DNA of 45,868 nt from Eubacteriales Family XIII. Incertae Sedis bacterium. Lineage in GTDB: Bacteria > Bacillota > Clostridia > Peptostreptococcales > Anaerovoracaceae. The notes beneath the pieces were generated by a model that saw nothing but the letters and a program-made list of their open reading frames with translations, searched no databases and had not been told where the DNA came from. The stretch spans positions 1 to 45,868 of the forward strand of contig JAISED010000005.1 in assembly GCA_031264295.1 (NCBI GenBank), in the 5' to 3' direction. Positions 7,901 through 17,418 of the stretch are shown in pieces; positions within the stretch are counted from its first letter, which is position 1, and each line of letters opens with the position of its first letter. Made by a program: the position numbers and the translations under genes.

Positions 7901-9154
7901 TCACGCACAGGCGTCCCATAAGCGCGGAAATCCTCCGGCGCCCTGAACGTATGCGCTTCTCCCGGCGCCCTCGGTTTTTTTCTCCAGAAGCTCTATGGCC
8001 TTTTCGAGCTGCAGATCGGTTTCATCGCCTTCAATGTTCTCTATCAGATAATCCGGAATTATTCCGACGCCTTGAACCGGATGCCCCGCAGGTGTAAAGT
8101 ACTGAGCTATCGTTATCCTGGCGCCGTCGCCGTCGTCAAACTGCTCAAGTTTCTGGATGATGCCCTTGCCTGTACTTATCGTCCCGACCAGCAAGCCGCC
8201 CTTATTGTCGCGTATGGCGCCCGCCAGAATTTCCGAGGTGCTCGCCGAACTCTCGTTTATCAGCACCACATAAGGCAGCTCCGTAGAACCGTCTTCGGTG
8301 ATATATCTCTTCTCAGAACCATCCCCTGCTTTTGCGGTCGCAACCGTACCCGCGTCAAGCAGCATATCCGCTATCTCAACGCCTTTGTCCACCAAACCGC
8401 CCGCGTTATTCCTCAGATCTATTATAAGTCCCTCGACATTCGCGTTCTCCATCTCCGTGAGCTTAGCCCTGAAATCCTCCGCTGTATGATTCGCGAAGGA
8501 CGTCAACTGAATATAGCCTAAATTCGAAGCCTTCAATACCATGCCGTCCACCGAAGGCGTTACGATCTTGGATCTTTGAAGCATCTTCTCAAACTCATCC
8601 TCGCCCCTGCGAATCCGCAGATTCACCTCGGCGCCCTCTTCGCCGCGAAGAATGTTTATAGCCTCCGTCAGTTCTTTTCCCAAGAATGAATTGCCGTCTA
8701 TGGCTATGATAAAGTCGCCCGCTTTGATTCCCGCCTTCTCAGCGGCGCTGCCGCTGAGAACGCTTTCCACGACTATGAAACCATTCTCTTCGCCCCTGAG
8801 CACCGTGCCGATTCCAAAAAACTCGCCCTGAATAGACTCGTTCTGCTTCTTGAATTCCTCGGCGGTATAATAGACCGTATAGATATCACCCAGGCTCTCG
8901 AACTGCCCCTTATAGGCGCCCGTTTCTATTACCCCGGCTTCGATAGGCATGTAATAATTCTCGCGTATATACCTGTCAAAATACGCCAATTTTTCGTAGT
9001 TGTCTGTTGCTTCTTCTTCGTAGTTCTGTCTGTATAACATGTTAGCATTTTCGGCGGCTGTATTTATAAGCCACGCGGCTATAGGAAGGAGCGTGCCGAG
9101 CAGAAAGAAGCTTGTCATTAAAAAAATGAAATTCCGCTTTTTTATCATGTACAT
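7901..9154 (-). CDS. ctpA: C-terminal processing peptidase, S41 family with PDZ domain
   Basis: 417 residues. An N-terminal signal anchor (residues about 8-30) precedes a PDZ domain (about 112-190, GIKAGDFIIAIDG) and the S41 core. The catalytic dyad is Ser305 (in SSASTSEI) and Lys330 (in GTISTGKGIIQ); the 25-residue spacing is the one expected for this family. It is probably an extracytoplasmic, membrane-tethered protease cleaving C-terminal tails. The ATG at 9154 follows GAGGAAATCAAC, and the recJ stop lies 16 bases upstream, so it is co-transcribed with the ftsEX block, as is common in Clostridia. The last 15 residues after GAGRSAYVQG are not part of the family. Confidence 0.9.
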   Translation of the reverse strand: MYMIKKRNFIFLMTSFFLLGTLLPIAAWLINTAAENANMLYRQNYEEEATDNYEKLAYFDRYIRENYYMPIEAGVIETGAYKGQFESLGDIYTVYYTAEEFKKQNESIQGEFFGIGTVLRGEENGFIVVESVLSGSAAEKAGIKAGDFIIAIDGNSFLGKELTEAINILRGEEGAEVNLRIRRGEDEFEKMLQRSKIVTPSVDGMVLKASNLGYIQLTSFANHTAEDFRAKLTEMENANVEGLIIDLRNNAGGLVDKGVEIADMLLDAGTVATAKAGDGSEKRYITEDGSTELPYVVLINESSASTSEILAGAIRDNKGGLLVGTISTGKGIIQKLEQFDDGDGARITIAQYFTPAGHPVQGVGIIPDYLIENIEGDETDLQLEKAIELLEKKTEGAGRSAYVQGAGGFPRLWDACA

Positions 9155-9169
9155 GTGTTGATTTCCTCG

Positions 9170-10825
9170 TCAATTCCCGGAAGCCGCAAGCTCAACGCTC
9201 TCAACAATCAGCTGAACCTTCTCCCGTCCGTTCCAATTATCTATAGAAGGACTCCCATATATCGTGATCGGCTCACCCGCCGTAATGATATCCTTGTAGT
9301 CGTCAGCGTATCTGAACAGCACGCACTGCAGACCTTCTGCGCTGAACCTTACATGCTGACACTGATCGCCCATGAAGTACACCCTGTCTGCAAATACGCC
9401 TTCCAGGGCGAACATAGGGGCGGGATTTCCGTTTCCGAATGGTCCGATCTGCTTCATATCTTTAACAAAGTCCACGGTCAGATCCGATGGCGCCGCCTTC
9501 ACATCGGGCGCCGCATGTCCCGCGCAGATCCCAGGGTTTTCGGCAAAAAACCTTTCCGCTTCCCTGAGAAGACCTTCCCTGAATCCGCCTTCGAGTTCGG
9601 CAGATATCAAGAAGCCGCAGGCCATCGCGTGACCGCCGAACTTTTCAAACATGCCATCGAAGTTTTTCAGCATCTTGAACAGATCCAGTCCAGGTATGCT
9701 GCGTCCCGTACCTTTAAGAAATACCCTTCCATCGGCGCTTTTACTCTCGGTAAGCACAATCGCCGGTCTATTATATTTCTCCCTCAGTTTTCCCGCTACT
9801 ATACCCGTTATACCCTCATGAGCATCGCCGGCATTTACAATATTAAATTTATTGTCAGGCGAGTCCTTTTCAACGATATCACAGCACATCCTGAACACCT
9901 CTTCCTGAACTGTCTTGCGCATGTCGTTCAAGGCGGAGAGTTCCTCTGTCAACTGCTCTATCCTGTCGGCGTCATCGGTAAGCATAAGCTCAACCACATC
10001 CCGCGCTTCAGCCATACGCCCCGCCGCGTTTATATGCGGCGCTATCCCATAAGCCACATTCTCAGATGAAATATCATGTTCATCAAGACCTATCTTCCTT
10101 ATAAGCCCGCGCAGCCCCGCTCTCTTCGTATTCGAAGCCGCCCGCAATCCGTACTTGGTTATGGTTCTGTTCTCATCGATCAAAGGCACTATATCCGCAA
10201 CCGTGGCGATCCCGACCAGATCGAGCACATCGTTCAATATGGACTTAGGCAATCCTGCCCTTCGCTGAAGCGCCTGCGCCAGTTTGAACGCTACTCCGCA
10301 TCCCGCCAACCCGTCAAATGGATACGTCTCTCCCGCCTGCTTCGGGTTTATTAGGATGCAATCCGCTACAGTCCCGTCAGTGCTGTGGTGATCCGTCACC
10401 ATGATCTCAAGACCCAATGACTTCCCGTACTCAACCTCTTCGAAAGATACGCTTCCGCAATCAACCGTTATGACCACTTCCCCGCCTTCTACAGCGATGT
10501 TTTTCAAAGCTTCTTTGTTCAGTCCGTAACCTTCGTCGAAGCGCGAAGGTATATACCATACCGCTTTATCCGTCATCAGCCGCAGTACCTGGATGAGCAG
10601 AGCCGCCGATGTTATGCCGTCAACGTCGTAATCCCCGTATACATATATCTTCTTGCCGCGGTTTACAGCTGACAACACGAAATCCACCCCCTCTTCCATG
10701 TTAGAAAGAAGGAATGGATCATGGGTAAGACGCGGTTTTTCGGACAAAAATTCTTCTATATCTTCGGGCTTCGTTACGCCCCGTTTTTCAAGTATTTCTA
10801 TAAGCAGCGGATGTATTTCTATCAT
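9170..10825 (-). CDS. recJ: Single-stranded-DNA-specific exonuclease RecJ
   Basis: 551 residues from the ATG at 10823-10825, which overlaps the stop of the M23 gene as ATGA; a TTG four codons upstream is possible. DHH-family motifs are intact: [13 protein letters not shown] (motif I), DCGS (motif II), and TDHHSTDG (motif III), followed by the DHHA1 domain with HINAAGRM and [10 protein letters not shown]. The oligonucleotide-binding domain lies at the C-terminus ([13 protein letters not shown]). Mn-dependent 5'-3' exonuclease of recombination and base-excision repair, cytoplasmic. Length matches the short Clostridia form of the protein. Confidence 0.95.
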   Translation of the reverse strand: MIEIHPLLIEILEKRGVTKPEDIEEFLSEKPRLTHDPFLLSNMEEGVDFVLSAVNRGKKIYVYGDYDVDGITSAALLIQVLRLMTDKAVWYIPSRFDEGYGLNKEALKNIAVEGGEVVITVDCGSVSFEEVEYGKSLGLEIMVTDHHSTDGTVADCILINPKQAGETYPFDGLAGCGVAFKLAQALQRRAGLPKSILNDVLDLVGIATVADIVPLIDENRTITKYGLRAASNTKRAGLRGLIRKIGLDEHDISSENVAYGIAPHINAAGRMAEARDVVELMLTDDADRIEQLTEELSALNDMRKTVQEEVFRMCCDIVEKDSPDNKFNIVNAGDAHEGITGIVAGKLREKYNRPAIVLTESKSADGRVFLKGTGRSIPGLDLFKMLKNFDGMFEKFGGHAMACGFLISAELEGGFREGLLREAERFFAENPGICAGHAAPDVKAAPSDLTVDFVKDMKQIGPFGNGNPAPMFALEGVFADRVYFMGDQCQHVRFSAEGLQCVLFRYADDYKDIITAGEPITIYGSPSIDNWNGREKVQLIVESVELAASGN

Positions 10826-11946
10826 GGAGTTACCCAATCTCTCGGATTCTCATAATCGCCGTTTACACGCACTTCGAAGTGGCAGTGCGGCCCGGTTGAA
10901 TTGCCGGTGCTGCCCACCTTGGCTATGGTCTGTCCCTTTGTGACAGATTCTCCCTCACTTACGACAAGACTGCTGTTATGGGCATATAGCGTGACAATCT
11001 GACCGCCGTGGTCTATGATTACTACATTGCCGTAACTGTTGTTCCATCCTGCTTTAATGACAGTGCCGTCGTTGGCCGCTAAAACCGATGTTCCCGTCGG
11101 CGCGGGTATATCCAGACCCGTATGCATCTTCTTCACCTTTAGTATGGGATGCATACGATTACCGAACTCCGATGAGATCCTCGTATATCCCGGAACCGGC
11201 CAGAGCAGTTTCCCGCCTACGAACTCCTTGCTGCTCTGCTTTTTCCGAATCTCTTCCTTGATCTTGTTAGCCTCGGCAAGCAACTCATCCAACTCTTTCT
11301 CAAGTTGCTTCTTCTCTTCTGAAGTCGCTATCTTCTTTATGTTTAGCGTCTCCTTATCCGCCGCCATCTGTTCCTGCATACTCTTCTGGGCGGTCTGCTG
11401 AGAAACCAGCTCCTGTCTGAGGGATTCAAGCTTGCGCTTATTCTCGTCTACCTGTGCGTATTTAGCCTCCATTCTTTCCAGCAACTCCACATCGCTTTGG
11501 AAGATCTTCTGTACCATGTCCATGGTGGACATGAATTCTGTCAGATCCGCAGAACCCAGTATAACGTCTATGAAACCCATTTCGCCGTTCATATACATGG
11601 CTCTGAGCCTGGCGTCGATGTCGGCGTCCTGATCGGCGACCTCCGCTTCCACCGCTGCAAGCTCCGCCTCCACCACAGCTATATCAGTTTGAATCACATT
11701 GATACTGCTTTCAATGTTGATGATCTCTTTCTCCTTTACAACTATCTGCTGTTCGATCTCCTTGATCTGAGCCGCATACTGCTTATCAAGTTTCGTAACC
11801 TCTTTATGCTTCGCCTGTTTCTGACTCATCTCAGCGTTCAATCTTTCAAGCCTATCGTCGTCCTCGTCGGCAAAGCTGACCGCGAACGCCGAAGCCAATA
11901 GTGCAGCGATGAGTATTAACGCCAAAAAACCTCTTCTGAAAACCAT
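10822..11946 (-). CDS. Coiled-coil M23 peptidoglycan hydrolase, FtsEX-linked (EnvC/PcsB-like)
   Basis: 374 residues. A signal peptide ([20 protein letters not shown]) is followed by a long coiled coil (about 28-245) and a C-terminal LytM/M23 domain. The zinc motif [11 protein letters not shown] and [10 protein letters not shown] are complete, so the domain should be active. Start: an ATG at 11944-11946 with GGGAGG eight bases upstream is preferred over the TTG just before it. It lies directly downstream of ftsX on the same strand, the position used by EnvC-type amidase activators and PcsB-type hydrolases whose coiled coil is gated by FtsEX. It is therefore likely a division-linked cell-wall hydrolase outside the membrane. 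Confidence 0.88.
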   Translation of the reverse strand: MVFRRGFLALILIAALLASAFAVSFADEDDDRLERLNAEMSQKQAKHKEVTKLDKQYAAQIKEIEQQIVVKEKEIINIESSINVIQTDIAVVEAELAAVEAEVADQDADIDARLRAMYMNGEMGFIDVILGSADLTEFMSTMDMVQKIFQSDVELLERMEAKYAQVDENKRKLESLRQELVSQQTAQKSMQEQMAADKETLNIKKIATSEEKKQLEKELDELLAEANKIKEEIRKKQSSKEFVGGKLLWPVPGYTRISSEFGNRMHPILKVKKMHTGLDIPAPTGTSVLAANDGTVIKAGWNNSYGNVVIIDHGGQIVTLYAHNSSLVVSEGESVTKGQTIAKVGSTGNSTGPHCHFEVRVNGDYENPRDWVTP

Positions 11947-11959
11947 CAAAACATCCTCC

Positions 11960-12841
11960 CTATGTATCCAAAAACCTGCGCATAGATATAATGCTGCCGC
12001 AGGCGCCTATGCTCACGCCAAGAGCGGCAAATATAGCAGCAAGATTCTCTATCATAAATCTATGCGGAACAAGTCCGCTGGAAAGCATGACAAGAAGATC
12101 CGTCCCGAAGACATCCTCTATCTTGTAATATATGAACGCGACTATGCCGACGGATAGACCCGCCGAAACCAGCCCTATCAATATCCCTTCCACAAGAAAG
12201 GGTCCTCTTATGAACCAGTTCGTCGCTCCTACATATTTCATTATGCTTATCTCCCTCTCCCTGGCCAGCACCATGAGCTTTATAGTGTTGGACACGACGA
12301 TGACGGAGATGATTACCAGAAAAAATATTATGGTCAAGCCGGCATACTGTATGAATCTGTTGAGCTTTATCAGTCTCTCAACGGTTTCTTTAGAATATGT
12401 GAGTCCCTCAATGCCCTCGAATGTCTTCACATATTCCACGACCTTATCGGCATCTTCTATAAGACCGACCGTGATCATGATAGAGTTCGGCAGCGGGTTT
12501 TCCTGACGCAGATCTAAAAGATATGCTTTATCGCCGAATCTCACCTTTAGATCCGCCATCGCCTGCTCACGGGACAGGAAAAAAGCCTCCTGAACCTCAG
12601 GCATAGCCATAAGCCCGTCGATCATATACTGAGCGGCCGCTTCGTCAGTCTCATTCAAAAGATACACCTGTATACTGTCAAAATCCTTTTCGATCCGCGC
12701 GGCGACATTGCTCACATTGACGACGAGTAAAAAAAACAAGCCCAAGATCAGCAATATGGCCGTTATCGAAAACACTGACGCTGTTGACATCGCGCCGTTT
12801 CTGAAAAATTGTTTAAACGCCTGTTTGATCGAATAGCTCAT
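11960..12841 (-). CDS. ftsX: Cell-division ABC transporter permease FtsX
   Basis: 293 residues with four predicted membrane helices: one near residues 20-42 and three in the C-terminal half. A large extracytoplasmic loop lies between helices 1 and 2 (about 43-165), typical of FtsX. The conserved cytoplasmic stretch [20 protein letters not shown] and FLVEG before helix 3 is present. It transmits FtsE ATP hydrolysis to a wall hydrolase at the septum. Its start overlaps the ftsE stop by four bases (ATGA). Confidence 0.94.
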   Translation of the reverse strand: MSYSIKQAFKQFFRNGAMSTASVFSITAILLILGLFFLLVVNVSNVAARIEKDFDSIQVYLLNETDEAAAQYMIDGLMAMPEVQEAFFLSREQAMADLKVRFGDKAYLLDLRQENPLPNSIMITVGLIEDADKVVEYVKTFEGIEGLTYSKETVERLIKLNRFIQYAGLTIIFFLVIISVIVVSNTIKLMVLAREREISIMKYVGATNWFIRGPFLVEGILIGLVSAGLSVGIVAFIYYKIEDVFGTDLLVMLSSGLVPHRFMIENLAAIFAALGVSIGACGSIISMRRFLDT

Positions 12842-13569
12842 AGGACGGGTAATCCTCCATCAGCCGCTTCGATAGCTTCGGCCTCATCTTCTTCAGGTCT
12901 GTACGCTCCTTTTTGTTCGTCGCGCGTAATCCGCCCGTTCTTTATGGCAATAACGCGCTTACTCATCTTGTTCACGATTTCCTTTGCGTGAGTCACCATG
13001 ACCACGGTGGTTCCTCTGGTATTTATATGTTCCAGAAGCTCCATGATCTCCCACGCTGTGTCGGGATCGAGATTCCCTGTCGGTTCGTCGGCTATCAGCA
13101 CGGTCGGATTATTCACAATAGCCCTGGCTATAGCGACTCTCTGCTGCTCGCCTGCCGACAACTCATGAGGATACTTACCCGCCTTTGAGCTTATACCGAC
13201 AAGGCTGAGCGCCTGCGGCGCCTGCTTGCGTATAAACCTCGGGCTGATATGGATTATCTCCATAGCAAAAGCTACGTTTTCGTAGACGGTTTTCTTCGGC
13301 AAAAGCCTAAAATCCTGAAAAACAATGCCTATGCTGCGACGCAGTTTCGGGATCTCACGATTCGACAGCTTTGTGATCTCTGCGCCGTCGAATAATATGC
13401 TGCCCGAATCCGCCTCGATCTCCTTAAGCATAAGCTTGACAAACGTGGATTTCCCCGCGCCGCTGGGACCGACCAAAAACACGAAATCGCCCTTCTCGAT
13501 GGAGATGCTGACATCCTCCAATCCTATATTAGTTCCATATGTTTTCGTTACATTTTTATATTCAATCAT
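12838..13569 (-). CDS. ftsE: Cell-division ABC transporter ATP-binding protein FtsE
   Basis: 243 residues. Walker A GPSGAGKSTF, Q-loop GIVFQDFRLL, signature LSAGEQQR, Walker B VLIADEPTGNLD and the switch His in VMVTHAKEI are all intact. The last 25 residues are an acidic extension beyond the FtsE core. It forms the FtsEX complex with the next gene. The ribosome-binding site before the ATG at 13567-13569 is poor and the likely promoter is unusually close. Confidence 0.95.
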   Translation of the reverse strand: MIEYKNVTKTYGTNIGLEDVSISIEKGDFVFLVGPSGAGKSTFVKLMLKEIEADSGSILFDGAEITKLSNREIPKLRRSIGIVFQDFRLLPKKTVYENVAFAMEIIHISPRFIRKQAPQALSLVGISSKAGKYPHELSAGEQQRVAIARAIVNNPTVLIADEPTGNLDPDTAWEIMELLEHINTRGTTVVMVTHAKEIVNKMSKRVIAIKNGRITRDEQKGAYRPEEDEAEAIEAADGGLPVL

Positions 13570-13579
13570 TATGCTAATA

Positions 13580-13608
13580 ATTATACATCAATAGCTTTTT
13601 TTTGGGAA
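13580..13608 (-). promoter_or_regulatory. Candidate ftsE promoter, nearly leaderless
   Basis: Minus-strand TATAAT at 13580-13585 with TTCCCA (four of six matches to the -35 consensus) 17 bases upstream at 13603-13608. The -10 box ends only ten bases before the ftsE ATG, so the transcript would have at most a few leader bases. Confidence 0.4.
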
Positions 13609-13677
13609 CCGCCGTATGTTACACGTTGTTTACAGTTTCATGTATTTTCTGTGAAAAGCGGCATTTTTAAGGCATTT

Positions 13678-14505
13678 TCATAGCAATTCAAGCGCCGTCT
13701 CAATAGCGGGTGTCACCGCCTCCTTGACGGCAGGCATTTGAAACGGATTTTTACAGTTGTATTCCGCCTCATATATGGCGTCCGCCGGTATATAGCCTAT
13801 CGTCGCCTTTCTCGCAGGTTTGAGGAAATTAAGCAGCTCTTTCCTGTTGACGCCTCTTTGGAACATATTTACTACGTATAAGACCTTTATCCCCGCGTGT
13901 TCAAGTTCTTTGACCAGTGAAAGGCGTTTGCCGCCGCCCAGCAGCTTCGACGGCGCCGGATCCACGACAAAGATGAGCAGCGACATGTCCCTAAAGAGCC
14001 GCCTGAAACATTCAAGCCTGTCGTCCGCGTTCTCCTCCCCCAAACGCAGGCGTGATGAAAAATCACATATCGTGACGTCCCCCGCTATGTTGTTTATCAG
14101 CGAGGTCATCTGCTGTATATCCAGCTCGCAGTCAAACTCCGCGGGCATCCGCAACGCCCAATTTATCCCTTCGTCCATATTGACGACATTTTTTATACCG
14201 GCGCCATCGCAGGTATTTCTGTAAAATGAAAAATACTCCCTGCCTATAAACCTCTTATCAATGCCAATGGCATCGTAATTCCAGCCTGTAAGCCCCTCGT
14301 CGCCGTCGCTGAGTTCCAACACCGCCGGTACATCCTGTTTGAGATTCGCTATATATCGGGCTATAGAAAATGTCAGCAGCGTCACACCCGCTGCGGACGA
14401 CATGCCCCATATCCCTATCTTTCGCCGCGCCTTGGTCTTTACCCTAACAAGATTACTGTCATTCTCCCTCAGTAAAATCCTCTCAAATACAGGTCTTTTA
14501 TTCAA
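13678..14505 (-). CDS. ParA/CpaE-like P-loop protein with degenerate Walker A
   Basis: About 275 residues from a TTG at 14503-14505, favoured because AAGGGGGGC lies seven bases upstream. An ATG seven codons earlier has no ribosome-binding site. The fold looks like a ParA/MinD-type NTPase: strand KIGIWG, loop GMSSAAGVTLLTFSIARYIA, later CDFSSRL and LIFVVDP. In place of the GKT/S lysine the loop reads AAGVT, so canonical ATP binding is doubtful. Similar GxxxGxGVT loops occur in uncharacterised Clostridia relatives, as far as I recall. Function unknown; it is separated from ftsE by about 110 bases with no visible promoter. Confidence 0.6.
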   Translation of the reverse strand: MNKRPVFERILLRENDSNLVRVKTKARRKIGIWGMSSAAGVTLLTFSIARYIANLKQDVPAVLELSDGDEGLTGWNYDAIGIDKRFIGREYFSFYRNTCDGAGIKNVVNMDEGINWALRMPAEFDCELDIQQMTSLINNIAGDVTICDFSSRLRLGEENADDRLECFRRLFRDMSLLIFVVDPAPSKLLGGGKRLSLVKELEHAGIKVLYVVNMFQRGVNRKELLNFLKPARKATIGYIPADAIYEAEYNCKNPFQMPAVKEAVTPAIETALELL

Positions 14506-14535
14506 GCTCAAGCCCCCCTTCCTCATGTAGTCATA

Positions 14536-14713
14536 GCGCCGCTGCCGCAGAAGCGCTCGGCGCCGGTTTCACGCGTTTGTCGCAACTGTTGCGCCCTCTG
14601 TTTGTCTTAGCGCCATGGCGCCGCTGCCGCTACTGCAGGGGCGCTCGGCGCCGGTTTCACGCGTTTATCGCGGCTGTTCCGCCCTCTGTTTGTCTTAGCG
14701 CCATGGCGCCGCT
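14536..14713. repeat. GC-rich imperfect tandem repeat with internal palindrome
   Basis: Two long units, 14536-14617 (82 bases) and 14618-14705 (88 bases), share most of their sequence, and an eight-base start of a third unit is at 14706-14713. Each unit ends with the 12-base palindrome GCGCCATGGCGC. It lies in the gap between divergent genes and is more GC-rich than its surroundings. Confidence 0.8.
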
Positions 14714-14928
14714 ATATCCGGATTCATTACTTATAATACCATATTTTACATCATATGTCAACACAGTATTTTAACCCAATGACATTTTTATTAAATTTCT
14801 GTTATTATCACAAAAAAAACAAATTTCGTAGTATTATATATTAGTAGAAAGGCTAAAGGCAGCTGTAAAAACCCCGTCCGAAGGTACATGTCAGGTTTTT
14901 AATCAGTCCTTAAAATAGGTGAAATTAA
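14714..14928 (+). other. Leader region of the amidase gene
   Basis: AT-rich. A weak stem can form between AAAAACC at 14867-14873 and GGTTTTT at 14894-14900, with a 20-base loop, ending in Ts before the ribosome-binding site AGGTGA. It could be an attenuator, but it does not match any riboswitch class I know. Confidence 0.25.
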
Positions 14929-16797
14929 ATGAATAATATTAAATATAAAAAATACAAACTGCATATTGGAATATTGGCGGCGCTCATCGTGCTCATGACT
15001 GTCTCACCCTTTTATCAAGTTTATGCGGCCACGCCTCCTGCCGCGCAAGAAGCGCCTATCTACCTTACCATCGACGGTTTATATATCCCTACGGATGTAC
15101 CGCCCGTAATCGTCAACGATAGGACATTGGTTCCTGCGCGGGCTGTATTTGAAGCGCTGGGGGGCGTCGTCGAATGGCAGGATGATGTGACGCCCGCCAA
15201 AGTAAGCATCGCTTATTCCGACATGATGGTAGTGTTGACCGTGAACTCCACTGTCGCCCTGGTGAACGGGAAAGAAAACACTCTGGATGTGCCCGCTCAG
15301 ATTATAAACAACCGCACGCTTATACCCGTCAGGTTTGTTTCAGAAGCTCTGAATTTCTCCGTAAGCTGGGATGAAAATGAACGAACTGTAAACATGTACA
15401 GTTATAATAATCCCGCTCCGGAAAAGAGCGTCAGTATAGACAATATAGACGTAACCGCTTCCGAAAGCGGTACTCGTGTCTCAATAAGCGGCTCCGGCAA
15501 TTTAACTGATTATACAAGCCTTGCCGATTGGAATCGCTTTACGGTGGATATTATCGGAGCAAGTCTTAATACAACTACCGGTTCTCTCGAATGGCATCGC
15601 GAGATATCCGTTGTTGAAGGCGTAGATGTATCTCAATTCGTATCCGGAAGCGCAAGCCGTAATCCTGACAGCGCTGCGGGAGGCGCCGCAGACGGCCAAA
15701 ATCCGGCTTCCGATTCCGGCGGCGACACAAGCGGCGTCAGAAATAACTCCGGCGGCACATCAGACTCCGGCACGGCGAGCGGCAAGACAAACGACACCGC
15801 AGGTTCCGCTGCGAGCGGCGGAACCGCTTCCTCAAGCGCAGGTTCCGCATCGGACGGCAAGACGGGTGACACAGGCACGAGTTCCACGGCAAGCGGCGGA
15901 ACAAGCGGCACAAGCACGAACCCCGCATCAGGCGGCAATACAAGCGACACAGGCACAGCTTCCTCGTCCGGCAGCGGAGCGGGCAGCACAAGCGCAGGAA
16001 ACACCACAAGCGGGAGCGCCGTTACAGAAAGCGGAATATCCGGCAACAAGCCAAACGGTTCAACTGCCGCGCCTCCGGTTTCCGGACAGAACCCTGCAAG
16101 ACCCTCGAACGTCGTCCGTTTTGTATTCAACATAAATGAGAGCGTGACGCCTGTGATCAGCTTCTCCCCGAGCAAGGATACGATGTATATCGACTTCCCG
16201 CAGCCGTCGATCATGTTTGCCCCGCTCATCGACGGCAAACTCTCCGTTGTACTCGACCCAGGACACGGTGCGGAAACCGCCGGAAAGCGAAGCCCCGACA
16301 ACTCCCTCATGGAATATGAGTTCAACCGTGACATGGCGGCCAAAATAAAGTATCACCTTGAAAGACACGGTGTTGAGGTTCTCATAACAACGCCCGACAA
16401 TACAGACCTGTCTCTTGCGGACAGGTGCAAGTTTGCTAACGAATCTGACGGCGACGTCTTTGTAAGTCTGCACGCAAACGCTTTCGGCCATGGCTGGACA
16501 TCCAGCAACGGCTGGGAGATCTACGTCTATCGTAAAGGCAGCTATTCAGAGCAATTGGCGAAGGCCATACATTCAGCTACCATACCCGCCAGCGGGCTTT
16601 CAGATCGCGGAATCAAGTCCGAACGATTCTACGTTATCCGAAACACAAACATGCCCGCAGTGCTCATAGAACACGGCTTTTATTCAAACAAAACTGAAGT
16701 CGAACTGTTGAAATCAAATGATTTTCGTGAGAGACTGGCTGTTATGGACGCGAAGGGCATCTTAAACTTCCTGGGTGTGACATGGATAGAACAGTAA
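14929..16797 (+). CDS. N-acetylmuramoyl-L-alanine amidase with copper-amine-oxidase-like and AMIN domains
   Basis: 622 residues, secreted. A signal peptide (about 1-34) is followed by a copper-amine-oxidase N-terminal-like domain (about 42-165: DRTLVPARAVFEALGG, NNRTLIPVRFVSEAL). Next come an AMIN-type segment, a Ser/Gly/Thr-rich disordered linker (about 230-395), and a second short AMIN-like piece. The C-terminal amidase_3 domain has VLDPGHG, the EYEFN glutamate, SLHAN and IEHGFYSN, so zinc ligands and catalytic Glu are present. It cleaves the bond between MurNAc and L-Ala in peptidoglycan. The domain mix is typical of Clostridia. The ribosome-binding site AGGTGA lies before the ATG. A strong hairpin follows about 95 bases downstream. 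Confidence 0.92.
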   Translation: MNNIKYKKYKLHIGILAALIVLMTVSPFYQVYAATPPAAQEAPIYLTIDGLYIPTDVPPVIVNDRTLVPARAVFEALGGVVEWQDDVTPAKVSIAYSDMMVVLTVNSTVALVNGKENTLDVPAQIINNRTLIPVRFVSEALNFSVSWDENERTVNMYSYNNPAPEKSVSIDNIDVTASESGTRVSISGSGNLTDYTSLADWNRFTVDIIGASLNTTTGSLEWHREISVVEGVDVSQFVSGSASRNPDSAAGGAADGQNPASDSGGDTSGVRNNSGGTSDSGTASGKTNDTAGSAASGGTASSSAGSASDGKTGDTGTSSTASGGTSGTSTNPASGGNTSDTGTASSSGSGAGSTSAGNTTSGSAVTESGISGNKPNGSTAAPPVSGQNPARPSNVVRFVFNINESVTPVISFSPSKDTMYIDFPQPSIMFAPLIDGKLSVVLDPGHGAETAGKRSPDNSLMEYEFNRDMAAKIKYHLERHGVEVLITTPDNTDLSLADRCKFANESDGDVFVSLHANAFGHGWTSSNGWEIYVYRKGSYSEQLAKAIHSATIPASGLSDRGIKSERFYVIRNTNMPAVLIEHGFYSNKTEVELLKSNDFRERLAVMDAKGILNFLGVTWIEQ

Positions 16798-16890
16798 AAC
16801 TTACATGAATTTTACATAAAATCTTTATAGATAGAGTACAGGAAAATCGTATAGACGGGATACTGCTTAGATATACTGCGGGACTCCCAT

Positions 16891-16925
16891 AAAACAGAGA
16901 CGGTGGCACACGCCGTCTCTGTTTT
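16891..16925. terminator. Bidirectional intrinsic terminator
   Basis: A perfect 13-base stem, AAAACAGAGACGG (16891-16903) with CCGTCTCTGTTTT (16913-16925), and a nine-base loop. A/T runs on both flanks let it serve the amidase gene on the plus strand and the excisionase-like gene on the minus strand. Confidence 0.85.
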
Positions 16926-16941
16926 AGACTGGTACACTAAA

Positions 16942-17142
16942 TCAATCCGTTGCGGATTCCCCAAAGCTCTCTTCACGATTTGCCTTTACCCAGTCAATCA
17001 CTTCCTTTTGGTCAAAACGTATGTTCTTTCCGAGTTTAATGAAAGGCAAACCACGTTTTTTCAGATTGTAGACGGTGCTCCTTGTTACCTGCAACATTTC
17101 ACTCACATCATCAATCGTCAGAAACTTGATATCAGCTGACAT
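16942..17142 (-). CDS. Excisionase/MerR-type helix-turn-helix protein
   Basis: 66 residues from the ATG at 17140-17142, with AAGGAGGGATCCTTG upstream. The fold is the small winged helix used by Xis and DNA-binding helix-turn-helix proteins: LTIDDVSEMLQVTRSTVYNL, LPFIKLGKNIRF, EVIDWVKAN. It would bind DNA as an architectural or regulatory factor. No integrase, att-like repeat or other mobile gene is next to it, so it is either an orphan or a regulator. A perfect inverted repeat TTCGATAA/TTATCGAA at 17247-17271 lies upstream and might be an operator. Confidence 0.75.
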   Translation of the reverse strand: MSADIKFLTIDDVSEMLQVTRSTVYNLKKRGLPFIKLGKNIRFDQKEVIDWVKANREESFGESATD

Positions 17143-17246
17143 CAAGGATCCCTCCTTTCGCCATAGAACCATAATTAAGGGGTATATGACATGGTACGTA
17201 GGTATTATACAATATTGCACTTTAAAATTCAATAAAGTCAGCTCTC

Positions 17247-17271
17247 TTCGATAACTATTTTTTTTATCGAA
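17247..17271. repeat. AT-rich inverted repeat upstream of the helix-turn-helix gene
   Basis: TTCGATAA at 17247-17254 and TTATCGAA at 17264-17271 form a perfect eight-base dyad around a T-rich loop. It may be an operator or a weak terminator; nothing decides between them. Confidence 0.35.
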
Positions 17272-17418
17272 ACAAAAACAGTTTCTCTTTCTTGGCTATT
17301 ATGGTAATATATACGCAGGCGATCGATCTAGACTCAGCATTCGGTGCAGCATTGCTTATACTACATCAAAATACGATAAAATTTTAGATTAATTTGAAAG
17401 AAACTTTCAGGAGAGCAA

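Noticed and set aside
14821..14928. Possible c-di-GMP or c-di-AMP riboswitch before the amidase gene
   Set aside because: The leader lacks the conserved core of either class; only a weak A/T-closed stem is found.
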